Source of the DNA: Pectobacterium peruviense
GTDB lineage: Bacteria > Pseudomonadota > Gammaproteobacteria > Enterobacterales > Enterobacteriaceae
Direction of reading: 5' to 3'
Length of the DNA: 64,000 nt
Assembly: GCF_002847345.1 (NCBI RefSeq)
Contig: NZ_LXFV01000034.1
Location: 29,365 to 93,364, forward strand
The stretch's first letter is position 1. The number at the start of each line of letters is the position of its first letter. The notes under the pieces were generated by a model that was given only the letters and a program-made list of their open reading frames with translations, ran no database searches and was not told the DNA's origin. The position numbers and the translations under genes are program-made. Positions 48,508 to 59,112 of this stretch are shown here, piece after piece.

Positions 48508-49575
48508 TTATTTCGCGTTGTCTTTCGCTACAGGTGCCGGAATATGTAACGTTGACTGCAATAATCCTTTGGATTTATTGAAGATCTTCATTCCATTTTC
48601 ACGCCCACTGCGTATTGCTCTTTGTTCTTCTAACGGCAATTTTATTTCATCCTGACACTGCGTGCTGCAACAACCTTCGTATTTTGCGGCACAGCTCGGA
48701 CATTGGATAAATAGAAGATGGCAACCTTCATTACGGCAGTTCGTGTGACTATCACACGAAGCACCACACTGATGGCAATGCGCGATAACGTCATCAGAGA
48801 TACGTTCACCCATCCGTTCATCAAACACGAAATTCTTGCCGATAAACTTCAGCGGTAGCCCTTGTGCTTTGGCCTGGCGCGCATATTCAATAATACCGCC
48901 CTCTACGTGATACACATTTTTAAAGCCATGATGCAACATGTAGGCACTGGCCTTCTCGCAGCGAATGCCACCGGTACAGTACATCACAATATTTTTATCA
49001 CGCACATCATCAAGCATATCCACAGCCATCGGCAACTGCTCACGAAAGGTATCCGACGGCACTTCCAGTGCATTTTCGAAATGTCCGACTTCATATTCGT
49101 AGTGGTTGCGCATATCGACGAATACGGTATCAGGATCGTCGGCCATCGCATTAACCTGATCGGCCTTCAGATAGTGTCCAACATTCGCTGGATTAAACGT
49201 AGGATCATCAATGCCATCGGCAACAATCCGTTCACGTACTTTCATACGCAATACCCAGAACGATTTTCCGTCATCTTCCAGAGCGATATTTAAGCGAATC
49301 TGATCGAGTGCAGGATGCGCACTGAACAACCCAGCTTTAAAGGCATCGAATTGATTATTGGGTACGCTGATTTGGGCGTTAATCCCTTCAGCTGCAATAT
49401 AAATACGCCCGAAGACCTTATATTGCTCAAGCTGAACATACAGGCGATCGCGAAATGCTTTTGGATCGTCAATCGTAAAATATTTATAGAAGGAAACTGT
49501 GGTACGCGGCTCGGTTTCCGCAAGCATACGCGCCTTCAGTTCCTCATTGGAAACTCGGTTATGTAACACTGGCAT
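48508..49575 (-). CDS. trhO: tRNA uridine(34) hydroxylase TrhO (YceA)
   Basis: A 355-residue enzyme that, with oxygen, hydroxylates uridine 34 of certain tRNAs. The rhodanese domain has the catalytic Cys in [18 protein letters not shown] (about 181). A cysteine-rich C-terminal region ([29 protein letters not shown]) likely binds metal. Start [13 protein letters not shown] matches E. coli and has AGGA upstream; the frame is open 7 codons further. Confidence 0.95.
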   Translation of the reverse strand: MPVLHNRVSNEELKARMLAETEPRTTVSFYKYFTIDDPKAFRDRLYVQLEQYKVFGRIYIAAEGINAQISVPNNQFDAFKAGLFSAHPALDQIRLNIALEDDGKSFWVLRMKVRERIVADGIDDPTFNPANVGHYLKADQVNAMADDPDTVFVDMRNHYEYEVGHFENALEVPSDTFREQLPMAVDMLDDVRDKNIVMYCTGGIRCEKASAYMLHHGFKNVYHVEGGIIEYARQAKAQGLPLKFIGKNFVFDERMGERISDDVIAHCHQCGASCDSHTNCRNEGCHLLFIQCPSCAAKYEGCCSTQCQDEIKLPLEEQRAIRSGRENGMKIFNKSKGLLQSTLHIPAPVAKDNAK

Positions 49576-49791
49576 GGTGTACGTTCCTGTCTTCATTGAG
49601 GTTAGCGTGTGACGTTCATTGCCGGGCCATCGCCCGACACATTGAAACGCTCGGCATCATACCTGATAGCGCAGAAGCTGTCAGGGCATGAAATGCATAG
49701 CGAAACGATAAAGAGTGATCTACCGTAAACAGGTGGCTTCAGGGATTCACTTTCGCTTTAATGAAGTATCATCATCGAAGGATCTGTCATT

Positions 49792-50886
49792 ATGAGTCAG
49801 CTTTTCTCCCCCATATCTCTTGGTAAACTCGAACTGCCCAACCGAATCATTATCGCGCCAATGTGCCAATACTCGGCTGAGGACGGCAAGGCAACAGCCT
49901 GGCATACTATGCACTTAGGCAGCCTGTCACATTCAGGAGCAGGACTGCTCATTATCGAGGCCACGGCGGTCTCACCAGAAGGCAGGATTTCCCCACACGA
50001 TCTTGGCCTGTGGGATGACACAACCGAACAAGCCCTTGCCAGGGTGATTCAATCCGTCAAAACCTATTCTGCCATGCCGCTTGGCATACAGCTGGGGCAC
50101 GCCGGTCGTAAAGCCTCGACGGGCGTTCCGTGGAGCGGGCGGGCATTTCTGCGCCCGGAACAGGGAGGATGGCAGACTCTCGCGCCATCAGCGGTTCCGT
50201 ACAACGCCAGCGATGCCGAGCCACTAGCAATGTCAGAACAGCACATTCGTACGCTAATTGATGCGTTCGTCGACTCAGCTAAACGTGCAGATCGTCTGGG
50301 TTTTGACCTGATAGAAATTCATGCTGCTCATGGCTATTTACTGCACCAGTTTCTTTCTCCACTGACAAATCAGCGCACGGATAACTATGGTGGTTCGCTT
50401 CAAAATCGGATGCGTCTGGTCGTTGAAATTTATCGCGCAATACGTGAAGTGTTTCCTGCAGATAAAGCCGTCGGCGTACGCATTTCTGCGACAGATGGTG
50501 TTGAGGGAGGTTGGGATCTGGAGCAGTCGGTGCAACTCAGTAAGACATTGCACGAATTAGGCTGCGATTTTATTCATGTTTCCAGCGGCGGGCTATCACC
50601 ATTACAGCAGATTCATCCTGCACCAAATTATCAGGTGCCCTATGCACAGCGAATTACACAAGAAGTTGGTATCACCACCATCGCCGTAGGGCTGATAACC
50701 GAACCAGAACAGGCAGAAGCGATCGTTGCAACGGGTGAGGCAGATGCTATTGGGCTGGCTCGTGCTATTCTTTTCGACCCACGCTGGCCATGGCATGCCG
50801 CCGCCAGACTAAGTGCTCAGGTATCGGCCCCCGCTCAGTACTGGCGCAGCGAGCCACGTTACGCCAGAGGTATTTTCAAGCAATAG
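49792..50886 (+). CDS. Old yellow enzyme family NADH:flavin oxidoreductase (YqjM/NamA-like)
   Basis: A 364-residue FMN-dependent TIM-barrel enzyme that reduces alpha,beta-unsaturated carbonyls. It belongs to the thermophilic-like/YqjM class, judged by PMCQYSAEDG with the regulatory Cys, GIQLGHAGRKAS, and the active-site HAAHGYLLHQFLSPLTNQRTD (HxxH pair). GLITEPEQAEAIVATGEADAIGLARAIL binds the FMN phosphate. It is not part of the E. coli trhO-lpxL neighbourhood, so it is probably an accessory insertion. AAGGA precedes the ATG. The physiological substrate is unknown. Confidence 0.92.
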   Translation: MSQLFSPISLGKLELPNRIIIAPMCQYSAEDGKATAWHTMHLGSLSHSGAGLLIIEATAVSPEGRISPHDLGLWDDTTEQALARVIQSVKTYSAMPLGIQLGHAGRKASTGVPWSGRAFLRPEQGGWQTLAPSAVPYNASDAEPLAMSEQHIRTLIDAFVDSAKRADRLGFDLIEIHAAHGYLLHQFLSPLTNQRTDNYGGSLQNRMRLVVEIYRAIREVFPADKAVGVRISATDGVEGGWDLEQSVQLSKTLHELGCDFIHVSSGGLSPLQQIHPAPNYQVPYAQRITQEVGITTIAVGLITEPEQAEAIVATGEADAIGLARAILFDPRWPWHAAARLSAQVSAPAQYWRSEPRYARGIFKQ

Positions 50887-51136
50887 CGATAGACAGGCGA
50901 TCCTATCAGGGTCGCCTCTTCCCCACACAGCCACACTGTATGCCACCAAAGGTCAAAACTCATTTTTTGGGGATGATACGATTAAGGCCGTTTTTTGCAT
51001 AAAAATCAGTCAATAAGATGACAATAATTTGTTTTATTGGTAAAGCACGCAATAATCTATCTTGCAGTTAACCACTAACTCGATTCTTTTTAACGGTTCG
51101 CATGCTGACCAGCACCAAAATGTTGATACTGAGGCC

Positions 51137-52057
51137 ATGACACAAATCCCTTCCTTTAATCGTTCGTTGCTACATCCGCGCTACTGGCTCACCTGGTTGG
51201 GCATCGGCATCCTTTACCTTATCGTTTTGCTGCCCTATCCCGTTATTTATCGTATCGGTACTGCTCTCGGCCATCTGGCTATGCGCCTGTTGCCACAGCG
51301 CGTCAAGATCGCTGCACGCAATCTTGAGCTGTGTTTCCCAGAGATGCCGCAGGCCGAGCGCAATACGCTACTCAGGAAGAATTTTGAATCTGTCGGCATG
51401 GGCGTTGTTGAAACAGGTATGGCTTGGTTTTGGCCAAATTGGCGTCTTGAACGCTGGTTTACGGTAAAAGGCCTTGAGCACATACTCCCTGAGAACGAGC
51501 GGGAGCATGGAGTATTACTCATCGGACTACATTTTTTAACGTTGGAACTCGGTGCTCGCGTTTTTGGCATGCACAATCCGGGGATCGGCGTGTATCGCCC
51601 GAATGATAACAAGCTGATTGACTGGCTACAGACATGGGGCAGACTGCGCTCCAACAAATCCATGTTGGACCGGAAAGATCTTAAGGGAATGATACGCGCC
51701 CTCAAGCAAGGTGACATCATCTGGTATGCGCCAGATCATGATTATGGCCCGCACAGCAGTGTGTTCGCTCCTCTGTTTGCCGTAGACACAGCAGCAACAA
51801 CTCGCGGAAGCTATATGCTGATAAAAACGGCACATCCGGCAGTTATCCCGTTTGTGCCACGCCGTTTGCCAGAAGGAAAAGGTTATGAACTACTGATTCA
51901 GCTTGCTGAGCAAGGTGCGCCTGTAGATAATGAAACCTTAACCGCCGCCTGGATGAATAAGGTTGTTGAAAAGAATATTCTGCTCGCGCCGGATCAATAC
52001 ATGTGGCTGCATCGCCGTTTCAAAACCCGTCCAGAAGGCGAAGCGTCCCTTTATTAA
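51137..52057 (+). CDS. lpxL: Lipid A lauroyl acyltransferase LpxL (HtrB)
   Basis: A 306-residue inner-membrane enzyme that adds the secondary laurate to Kdo2-lipid IVA. An N-terminal helix ([24 protein letters not shown]) anchors it. The HX4E catalytic motif is HFLTLE (about 141), and [32 protein letters not shown] is the conserved core. Start [20 protein letters not shown] aligns with E. coli [20 protein letters not shown]; 25 upstream codons are open but unsupported. Confidence 0.96.
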   Translation: MTQIPSFNRSLLHPRYWLTWLGIGILYLIVLLPYPVIYRIGTALGHLAMRLLPQRVKIAARNLELCFPEMPQAERNTLLRKNFESVGMGVVETGMAWFWPNWRLERWFTVKGLEHILPENEREHGVLLIGLHFLTLELGARVFGMHNPGIGVYRPNDNKLIDWLQTWGRLRSNKSMLDRKDLKGMIRALKQGDIIWYAPDHDYGPHSSVFAPLFAVDTAATTRGSYMLIKTAHPAVIPFVPRRLPEGKGYELLIQLAEQGAPVDNETLTAAWMNKVVEKNILLAPDQYMWLHRRFKTRPEGEASLY

Positions 52058-52116
52058 TTCATCACTCACACGTTCAGGTTACTCATTTCAGGAACTGAAA
52101 CACCTTGTGACAGACG

Positions 52117-52150
52117 AAAAAAAAGCAACGGCGACTGCCGTTGCTTTATC
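52117..52150. terminator. Bidirectional terminator between lpxL and opgH
   Basis: AAAGCAACGGC-GACT-GCCGTTGCTTT is a perfect 11-bp stem with an A run before and T-rich bases after it. It is shared by two convergent genes. Confidence 0.92.
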
Positions 52151-52183
52151 TTTCACACTAACAATTTTTCACACTACAGACTG

Positions 52184-54748
52184 CTAGCTTTTGATATGAG
52201 GTGCAGGCAGTTTTTGGTAAGACTCAACCCACGCCGCATAGGCCTCCGGTTTTTGCCACACATGGTAGTGCAAGCGCGATATGGTAACGGGATCGCTAAG
52301 CAGTGCCAGGCGCTGATTATTACTCACGTCTTCCGGCTTACGATTCAAGGCATCACGCACATTCTGCTCGCGTACATCCTCGATCGCTCGGCTGAAGCGA
52401 TGACGCGCCGTCGCCATTGCACTAGAAAGGGCATTCACGGACGGATCGAAAACAGCCTGCATAAACCCGTTATCGAGTCTACGCTGGTGGTTCAGTCGGC
52501 AATATTCATCCGTAGCGACCAGTTCACGCGGCGGATTAAACTCTTCCGGTATCAGCAGCAGCTTCGCACGTTTACAACCCAGCCCTAATGCTGCACGGCT
52601 CGAATAAACCGACACAACCGGCGACAAAATCAGTGAGAAGACAATCGGCGACAGCCACCACAAGAAGCGCAGATCCAACCATGCCATGCCAATCGCCCAG
52701 ACCAGTCCCAGAACTAACTGAGAACCGTGGCGCACAAATGCTTCACTCCACGGCGTCGCATCGTCGTCACGCTGTGGAGAATTCCACTGCACCGACCAAC
52801 CAAGGAACGCGCTGACAACAAACACTGTGTGGAACAACATACGAACCGGTGCCAGCAGAACCGAGAACAGCATTTCCAGCAACAGAGAAAGGAATACGCG
52901 GAAAGCACCACCGTATTCTTTTGCACCTTTCGCCCACACCAGAATCACGCTCAACAATTTTGGCAAAAACAGCAGAACCAATGTCGTCGAGAAGAGGGCG
53001 ATAGCAAGTTCAGGCCGCCACTGTGGCCAGACGGGGAACAGCTGTCGGGGCTGCAAGAAATACTGGGGTTCCATCAGCGTATGCACAACCTGCAACGCGG
53101 TAGAGAGCACTAGGAACATAAACCACAACGGTGCAGACAGATAGGACATCACGCCAGTCAGGAAAACGGCACGGTGAACCGGATGCATGCCTTTAACCAG
53201 GAACAACCGGAAATTCATCAGGTTACCATGGCACCAGCGGCGGTCACGTTTCAGTTCATCCAACAGGTTAGGCGGCAGCTCTTCATAACTTCCTGGGAGA
53301 TCATAGGCAATCCACACACCCCATCCGGCACGGCGCATCAGCGCAGCTTCAACGAAGTCGTGAGAAAGAATCGCACCCGCGAACGAACCTTCACCCGGCA
53401 GCGGTGCCAGTGCACAATGCTCGATGAACGGTTTAACACGAATAATCGCGTTATGTCCCCAGTAATGCGACTCACCAAGCTGCCAAAAATGCAGACCCGC
53501 GGTGAACAGTGGGCCATAAACACGCGTCGCAAACTGCTGACAACGCGCATACAGCGTATCCATGCCAGACGCTTTCGGCGAAGACTGGATGATACCCGCG
53601 TTAGGGTTCGCTTCCATCAGTCTGACCAGAGATGTCAGACATTCTCCACTCATGACGCTATCGGCATCCAGAATCACCATATAGCTATACTGGTTACCCC
53701 AGCGGCGGCAGAAGTCATCGATATTGCCGCTTTTACGTTTGACGCGGCGACGGCGACGGCGATAGAAAATACGCCCTGCTCCACCGACATCACGACACAA
53801 CTCCATCCAAGCTTTTTGCTCTGCCACACAGATATCGGGATCGTTACTGTCGCTCAGGACGTAAATATCAAAATGCTCAAGATTGCCCGTCGCTTCAACC
53901 GATTCGTACGTCGCACGTAGTCCCGCAAACACACGTTCTACGTCTTCGTTACAAATAGGCATGATTAACGCCGTGCGATGCTCAGGATTCAGAGCCTCGT
54001 CACCGACTGTCGTGGAAGAGATACTGTATTTATCTCGACCAATAAGCAGTTGCAGGAACCCCATCAGCGCGGTCCAGAACCCAGCCGACACCCAGCAGAA
54101 CAACACCGCAAACAAAACGAGTATCCCGCTTTGCAGCACATAAGGCAGCAACTGCATCAGTGAGCGAGTCCAAGGCTGGCCCGCCATTTCAAACGGATCG
54201 ATCAGCGCCCAGCCCTGATAAGGCAGGATGGTTTTCATGTACCACGTTGCGATCGCCGTCTGGAACAGCGTCAGCGCCAACAGGATATAACGGCGGATTG
54301 TTCCCACTAAACGCCAGCGGTTCTCGGAAATTTTCTCTTCCGGGCTGTAATGAGGGCGAGGCGGTGCGGTACGCCCCAGCAGGCTTTCCCACCAGCGAAT
54401 CAATGGGTTCGTTCGCCAAACATCAGGGAACATCGAAGCGCGGGTAATGACAGGCATCGCTTTTAATGCCGTCCGCCCTTCTCTGTCTGTGCCGAGTTGC
54501 TTACCGTTGTCCAAACCATCGGCCCAAGCCATTTCAAGACGTGCCTGCACGGAATGCAACGCAGCATCGTCTTCAGACTGAACATTTACCTGGTTACCTT
54601 CAGGCTGGTTACCTTCGGACAGGGCCTGATGCAAAACGGCCTGATCGTTCCAGGCCGCTTGCGGTAATTTTTCGCGAAGAACCTCTGCCTGCTCGGCAGG
54701 CAGAGGTAGTTTCTCAATGTAATCGAGAGAAGAAGTTGACTTATTCAT
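52184..54748 (-). CDS. opgH: Glucans biosynthesis glucosyltransferase OpgH (MdoH)
   Basis: An 854-residue inner-membrane GT2 enzyme that polymerises and exports the glucose backbone of osmoregulated periplasmic glucans, needed for soft-rot virulence in related bacteria. After a cytoplasmic N-terminus come helices such as [18 protein letters not shown]. The catalytic domain has [28 protein letters not shown] (DxD-type), and [17 protein letters not shown] (the RxxRW product motif). Several C-terminal helices follow. It overlaps opgG by 8 bases, so translation is coupled. Confidence 0.97.
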   Translation of the reverse strand: MNKSTSSLDYIEKLPLPAEQAEVLREKLPQAAWNDQAVLHQALSEGNQPEGNQVNVQSEDDAALHSVQARLEMAWADGLDNGKQLGTDREGRTALKAMPVITRASMFPDVWRTNPLIRWWESLLGRTAPPRPHYSPEEKISENRWRLVGTIRRYILLALTLFQTAIATWYMKTILPYQGWALIDPFEMAGQPWTRSLMQLLPYVLQSGILVLFAVLFCWVSAGFWTALMGFLQLLIGRDKYSISSTTVGDEALNPEHRTALIMPICNEDVERVFAGLRATYESVEATGNLEHFDIYVLSDSNDPDICVAEQKAWMELCRDVGGAGRIFYRRRRRRVKRKSGNIDDFCRRWGNQYSYMVILDADSVMSGECLTSLVRLMEANPNAGIIQSSPKASGMDTLYARCQQFATRVYGPLFTAGLHFWQLGESHYWGHNAIIRVKPFIEHCALAPLPGEGSFAGAILSHDFVEAALMRRAGWGVWIAYDLPGSYEELPPNLLDELKRDRRWCHGNLMNFRLFLVKGMHPVHRAVFLTGVMSYLSAPLWFMFLVLSTALQVVHTLMEPQYFLQPRQLFPVWPQWRPELAIALFSTTLVLLFLPKLLSVILVWAKGAKEYGGAFRVFLSLLLEMLFSVLLAPVRMLFHTVFVVSAFLGWSVQWNSPQRDDDATPWSEAFVRHGSQLVLGLVWAIGMAWLDLRFLWWLSPIVFSLILSPVVSVYSSRAALGLGCKRAKLLLIPEEFNPPRELVATDEYCRLNHQRRLDNGFMQAVFDPSVNALSSAMATARHRFSRAIEDVREQNVRDALNRKPEDVSNNQRLALLSDPVTISRLHYHVWQKPEAYAAWVESYQKLPAPHIKS

Positions 54749-56309
54749 TAGCAGGCAGCTGATTGCTCCAGGTTTCAGTCAATGTCGTCTCGCCATTAAC
54801 CAACGCAGCTCTCATTTCAGTCGGCTGTTTCGCATCTTTCACACGCACACGCAGCGTCAGACGCCAACCATGAGTTACTGGGTTATAGCGAACATTATTT
54901 TCTACAATCTCGCCGTTATCGCCGATGCTGACCTGAGAGGCTACCGGAGCGTTCTCATCCAACTCTTTCAAATTCGGTCCAATGAAGTCAACAATATAAG
55001 CGATCGTGCCGTCAGGCTGGCGGATCAAGTTTGATTGTTTAACATCACCGGCAGAACGACGAGTCTGTTGAACATAAGCAATATTCGGGGAATGTAATTG
55101 ATCTTCATCGCGCGTAAAGTGCAGACGATATTTAACATCCAGTGGTTTGCCCGTTTCTGGCAACACATCCGGCGTCCAGAAAGCAACGATATTGTCGTTA
55201 GTTTCATCTGCGGTAGGGATTTCAACCAGCTCAACCTTCCCTTTACCCCACTCGCCTTTCGGCTCAATCCAACCGCTTGGACGCAGATCGTAACGGTCGT
55301 CAAGATCTTCATAGGAGGTAAAATCACGTCCGCGTTGCAGCAGACCAAATCCTTTAGGATTCTCTACCGCATAGGTGCTCACAGACAGATGCTTCGGATT
55401 ATTCAGCGGACGCCAAATCCATTCGCCATTACCGGCATGAATTGACAGGCCGTTAGAGTCGTTCAGCGCCGGACGATAGTTCAGCGTTGGAGACGGCTGG
55501 TTCGGTCCGAACAGATACATACTGGTCAGCGGCGCAATACCCAGTTTGCCCACTTTGTCACGCAGGAAGACTTTAGCCTGAACGTCTACTACGCTGTCAC
55601 GCCCCGGATAAACAGTAAAGCGGTAAGCCCCTGCGGCACGTGGAGAATCCAGCAGCGCATAAATAACCAAGTGTTTATCATTTGGTTTGGGACGTTCGAT
55701 CCAGAACTCACGGAAACGAGGGAATTCTTCGCCGGAAGGCAATGCGGTATCGATGGCAAGACCACGGGCGGACAAGCCATAAATCTGGCCTTTCCCTACC
55801 ACACGGAAATAGCTGGCGCCCAGCATGCTGACGATTTCATCGTTCTTATCGGCTTTATTGATCGGATAGAGAACTTTAAAACCAGCAAAGCCGAGATTTT
55901 TAACCGACTCAGGATCGTGGTTGACGGAACCGAAATCAAAGAACTCAGGAGAGTATTTAATCTCATCAACCGTTGTCGCCGTGACTTCATTAATTTTCAC
56001 CGGGGTATCGAAATACATCCCCTGATGGTAAAACTGGAGTTTGAATGGCGTCTGTACATTATTCCAGTATGATTTATCGTTATTGAAACGAATTTGCTGA
56101 TAGTCAGCAAATTTCATATCACGGAATTGCGCAGGAAGATTACTTTTCGGCGCTTCAAAACCCTTTTGTGCCAGCTTTTCAGCCTGCTGTGCCACATCAT
56201 CAATAGAGAATGCCCAAGCAGGCACTGCGCTTACAGACAGCATAATGGCGGCGGACAGCCAGCGAAGGCTAGCAACCCGCTGTTTAAACCCAAATTTATT
56301 ATCCAGCAC
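54741..56309 (-). CDS. opgG: Periplasmic glucans biosynthesis protein OpgG (MdoG)
   Basis: A 522-residue periplasmic protein, active in adding or shaping the branches of osmoregulated glucans. The signal peptide is [19 protein letters not shown] with cleavage before FSIDD. The MdoG domain covers nearly all of the mature part ([25 protein letters not shown] to [12 protein letters not shown]). The start codon is GTG, with a GGGGGAG ribosome-binding site close to it. It is the first gene of the opgGH operon, which is regulated by osmolarity in relatives. Confidence 0.96.
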   Translation of the reverse strand: MLDNKFGFKQRVASLRWLSAAIMLSVSAVPAWAFSIDDVAQQAEKLAQKGFEAPKSNLPAQFRDMKFADYQQIRFNNDKSYWNNVQTPFKLQFYHQGMYFDTPVKINEVTATTVDEIKYSPEFFDFGSVNHDPESVKNLGFAGFKVLYPINKADKNDEIVSMLGASYFRVVGKGQIYGLSARGLAIDTALPSGEEFPRFREFWIERPKPNDKHLVIYALLDSPRAAGAYRFTVYPGRDSVVDVQAKVFLRDKVGKLGIAPLTSMYLFGPNQPSPTLNYRPALNDSNGLSIHAGNGEWIWRPLNNPKHLSVSTYAVENPKGFGLLQRGRDFTSYEDLDDRYDLRPSGWIEPKGEWGKGKVELVEIPTADETNDNIVAFWTPDVLPETGKPLDVKYRLHFTRDEDQLHSPNIAYVQQTRRSAGDVKQSNLIRQPDGTIAYIVDFIGPNLKELDENAPVASQVSIGDNGEIVENNVRYNPVTHGWRLTLRVRVKDAKQPTEMRAALVNGETTLTETWSNQLPANE

Positions 56310-56686
56310 AGCTCCCCCTGTTGGTGTGCTTCAATCAACTAAAATCCATATTAATGGATAAGTTAGCCTTCCTACAACTTGATAAAGATATTGTTCATCA
56401 TAATAGGTCAGCGTTTAAACAACGAGAACGCTAAAGCATGATAAACCGGGTTGTAAAAATGGAAAACAGCCACGGACTATAGCGAATATCGACCTACGCG
56501 GGCGTAGGATTATTCCGTTTACGCCTGCCTCATCTCTTATTACCCCGCCGATAAAAACCCTGACGGATAGTGATATCGGCGTACATACCGCTTTAAGCAT
56601 GGCAGAGATAAACATTTGTGTAACAATGCAGGGACAAGTAAAGTACACGTTCCTACTGAACCCAGTATTGTTGAATTAAGACTGCT
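56310..56686. other. Divergent intergenic region between opgG and the DUF2946 gene
   Basis: A 377-base region with the two divergent promoters and no gene. It contains the perfect short hairpin CCTACGC-GG-GCGTAGG at 56493-56508, a possible operator. Its owner is unknown. Confidence 0.5.
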
Positions 56687-57181
56687 ATGCTTTTGTCCGC
56701 ATTACGACGGCGAAGTTTCCCAGCCTGGGTCGGCATCTTCGCTATTTTGACCATCTTCATTGCCCCAGTGATTTCACAAACACTGGCGCTTCACGAGCAT
56801 GGGCTTTATGAAGAGGGTACAACCACAAGCAGTGCAGCCACCGCACATAGTACGACTCGTGCTACCGCGCATGATACCACTGCGCACGGTAGTCACAGCG
56901 GCAGTATAGCTGAACCGCATCATAATCATACTGCCCACGCGATGCCCGAGCATCACGCAGCGCAATTACACCATTCTCCCTCATCGCCGTCCATGATGAT
57001 GGATCATGCGGCATGTGGATACTGTGTACTTTTTTCGTATACGCCAGCACTGTTCGCAACAGGCTCCCCCAATCCCATACTGACGTCATCGTTATCTGAA
57101 GCGTTGGTTATTCATTTTATTTCTCGCATTGTCCTTCCTGAACGCTACGCCTCCCCTATCGTGCGCGCCCCACCTTTCTGA
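56687..57181 (+). CDS. DUF2946-type histidine-rich protein with CxxC motif
   Basis: A 164-residue exported or membrane-anchored protein. An N-terminal hydrophobic segment (WVGIFAILTIFIAPVISQTLALHEHG) is followed by a Thr/Ala/His-rich region with HHNHTAHAMPEHHAAQLHHS, then MMMDHAACGYCVLFSYTPAL with a CxxC motif typical of DUF2946. The family is found beside copper genes, and the His/Met/Cys content suggests metal binding. It lies 101 bases before a PepSY membrane protein on the same strand and is probably co-transcribed. Confidence 0.75.
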   Translation: MLLSALRRRSFPAWVGIFAILTIFIAPVISQTLALHEHGLYEEGTTTSSAATAHSTTRATAHDTTAHGSHSGSIAEPHHNHTAHAMPEHHAAQLHHSPSSPSMMMDHAACGYCVLFSYTPALFATGSPNPILTSSLSEALVIHFISRIVLPERYASPIVRAPPF

Positions 57182-57282
57182 ACGATGCAGCATCATGCCT
57201 GCGGGCATTTATCACGCATCGCGCGATACCTTTTCCGGTATAGCGTTCGATCATTTCTTGCTAAATGATTTCAGAGGGTTTT

Positions 57283-58809
57283 ATGTCACACCCTAATCAG
57301 GCATCAGCCACTGCTGCCTCCAGCGCGCGCACAGATAGAGAAACGGCGAGCGAAAAACACGTAATGGATAAGGTATCGCCACGTGCTGCGATCGTGGCCC
57401 TGTTCATCCGGCTTCATTTCTACATCGGTATTTTTGTCAGCCCTTTTATTTTCGTCGCTGCTCTGACTGGAACGCTGTACGTATTGACGCCACAAATTGA
57501 AAATCAACTGTATTCGCACCTGCTTTTCACTGAAAGCCAAGGTACGCCACATTCACTGGCCGAACAAATTCGAGTGGCACAGGAGGGACTCGCACACTCA
57601 CAGGATGCCAAGCTGCTAGCGATACGCCCTGCGTCCGTCACCGGAGAAACCACTCGCGTCATGTTTGCTTTGCCAGAATTAGGGCCATCGGAAAGCCGTG
57701 CTGTTTTCGTCGATCCCGTTTCGCTGGAAAATCGCGGCAGTGAGATTGTTTACGGCACCAGCGGTATCCTGCCATTTCGTACCTGGCTTGATTACCTGCA
57801 CCGCGGACTGCTGTTAGGTGATATCGGGCGTAATTACAGCGAGCTGGCAGCGTCCTGGCTGTGGGTCGCAGCATTGGGTGGCGTTGTCATCTGGTGGTCG
57901 ACCCGGCATCTGTCGTCAGCAACTAAGCGGCGGAAATTGAAAAATAGCCAGACGACGGCGGCAAAAACGCAGCGCCTGCGTCACTGGCACGCCACAATGG
58001 GGCTTAGTCTTCTACTGGGTTTGCTCTTTTTCTCCGCGACGGGGTTAACCTGGTCGCAATGGGCAGGAAGCAACATCGCTGTCGCACGCTCCGCGCTAGG
58101 GTGGCAAACCCCATCGGTGAAAACCCAATTACCCGCACCGATGTCTCACCATGACATGATGCACGGTCATGATATGACGATGACGACGGATGAACACGCA
58201 GAACACCATGCGTCAATGCCAATGCCGATGGAGGATGTCGAAACCTATTCACCAGCGTTATTTGATGAGGTGCTGGCTGCCGCACGTCACGCCGGGATTG
58301 ATGCTAATAAAATCGAAATTCGCCCCGCGACCAAGCCACACCGCGCTTGGACCGTCAGTGAGATCGATCGCTCATGGCCAACACAGGTTGATGCCGTATC
58401 GGTTAATCCAGACACATTGGATATTGTGGACAAAACCGATTTCAATACCTTCCCGCTAGCCGCCAAACTCACCCGCTGGGGGGTCGATGCGCACATGGGT
58501 GTGTTATTCGGTTTGCCAAATCAGCTGATTCTCGCGGCATTTGGCCTGGGGCTCTGTGCGATGATCGTGTGGGGTTATCGGATGTGGTGGATACGTCGTC
58601 CAAAATCGCGTCATGACGTGAATCCAGTCAATACGCTAACAGCGGCATTGTTACAGATTCCTGTTTTTCACAGAGTACTGATCGCACTCATTACGCTGTT
58701 GCTGGCAGTGAGTCTGCCCGTTATGGGAATCAGTCTTCTCATCTTCCTGCTGATTGACATTGTTCGGTGGCATATAAACCATCCAAAGCAGGCTATCGTC
58801 AAACGCTGA
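57283..58809 (+). CDS. PepSY-domain transmembrane protein with Met/His-rich insertion
   Basis: A 508-residue inner-membrane protein of the PepSY_TM family. Helices include RLHFYIGIFVSPFIFVAALTGTLYVL, SWLWVAALGGVVIWW, LSLLLGLLFFSATGLTWSQWAG and the C-terminal LLLAVSLPVMGISLLIFLLID. Between helices 3 and 4 is MSHHDMMHGHDMTMTTDEHAEHH and MPMPM, a metal-binding-like stretch. Members act as ferric or cupric reductases or partners of metal importers. ATG 57283 has AGAGGG upstream. With the preceding DUF2946 gene it probably forms a copper or iron handling unit. Confidence 0.85.
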   Translation: MSHPNQASATAASSARTDRETASEKHVMDKVSPRAAIVALFIRLHFYIGIFVSPFIFVAALTGTLYVLTPQIENQLYSHLLFTESQGTPHSLAEQIRVAQEGLAHSQDAKLLAIRPASVTGETTRVMFALPELGPSESRAVFVDPVSLENRGSEIVYGTSGILPFRTWLDYLHRGLLLGDIGRNYSELAASWLWVAALGGVVIWWSTRHLSSATKRRKLKNSQTTAAKTQRLRHWHATMGLSLLLGLLFFSATGLTWSQWAGSNIAVARSALGWQTPSVKTQLPAPMSHHDMMHGHDMTMTTDEHAEHHASMPMPMEDVETYSPALFDEVLAAARHAGIDANKIEIRPATKPHRAWTVSEIDRSWPTQVDAVSVNPDTLDIVDKTDFNTFPLAAKLTRWGVDAHMGVLFGLPNQLILAAFGLGLCAMIVWGYRMWWIRRPKSRHDVNPVNTLTAALLQIPVFHRVLIALITLLLAVSLPVMGISLLIFLLIDIVRWHINHPKQAIVKR

Positions 58810-59112
58810 TTTCTTCACGGGAATCCTCGTTCAATCGACAATAAAAAATTGGCGGCGTCGAGTCATTTATGAAAATGGCTCGACGGCTGGCAGTCTATGT
58901 AGCTCAATCGATGATCGTCCTCCACGTCGAAGAACGCGCAGCGTCGGGCTGGGCGTCCGAGGGTGATTACCAGCGGAAACGCGCCTCATCAGCTTGGCTT
59001 AAGCGGTGCCGCAAATAGCGTGCACATGCCAGATGAACAGATTGAGGCGGTACCAACCCAGCTTGAGCGGCGCAGCCATTGCCCGGGACTTGACTACGCC
59101 ATATAGGAGTGA
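58810..59112. other. Intergenic region with a long hairpin
   Basis: About 300 bases with no gene that I can support. At 58857-58884 a 12-bp stem (GTCGAG...CTCGAC, loop ATGA) is followed on the minus strand by CGCCGCCAATTTTTTATT, so it may end a minus-strand transcript. Between 59112 and the hairpin the minus strand has a short open stretch (LVITLGRPARRCAFFDVEDD) ending at a stop near 58870. It may be the remnant of a lost third gene in the oxidoreductase operon. Confidence 0.35.
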
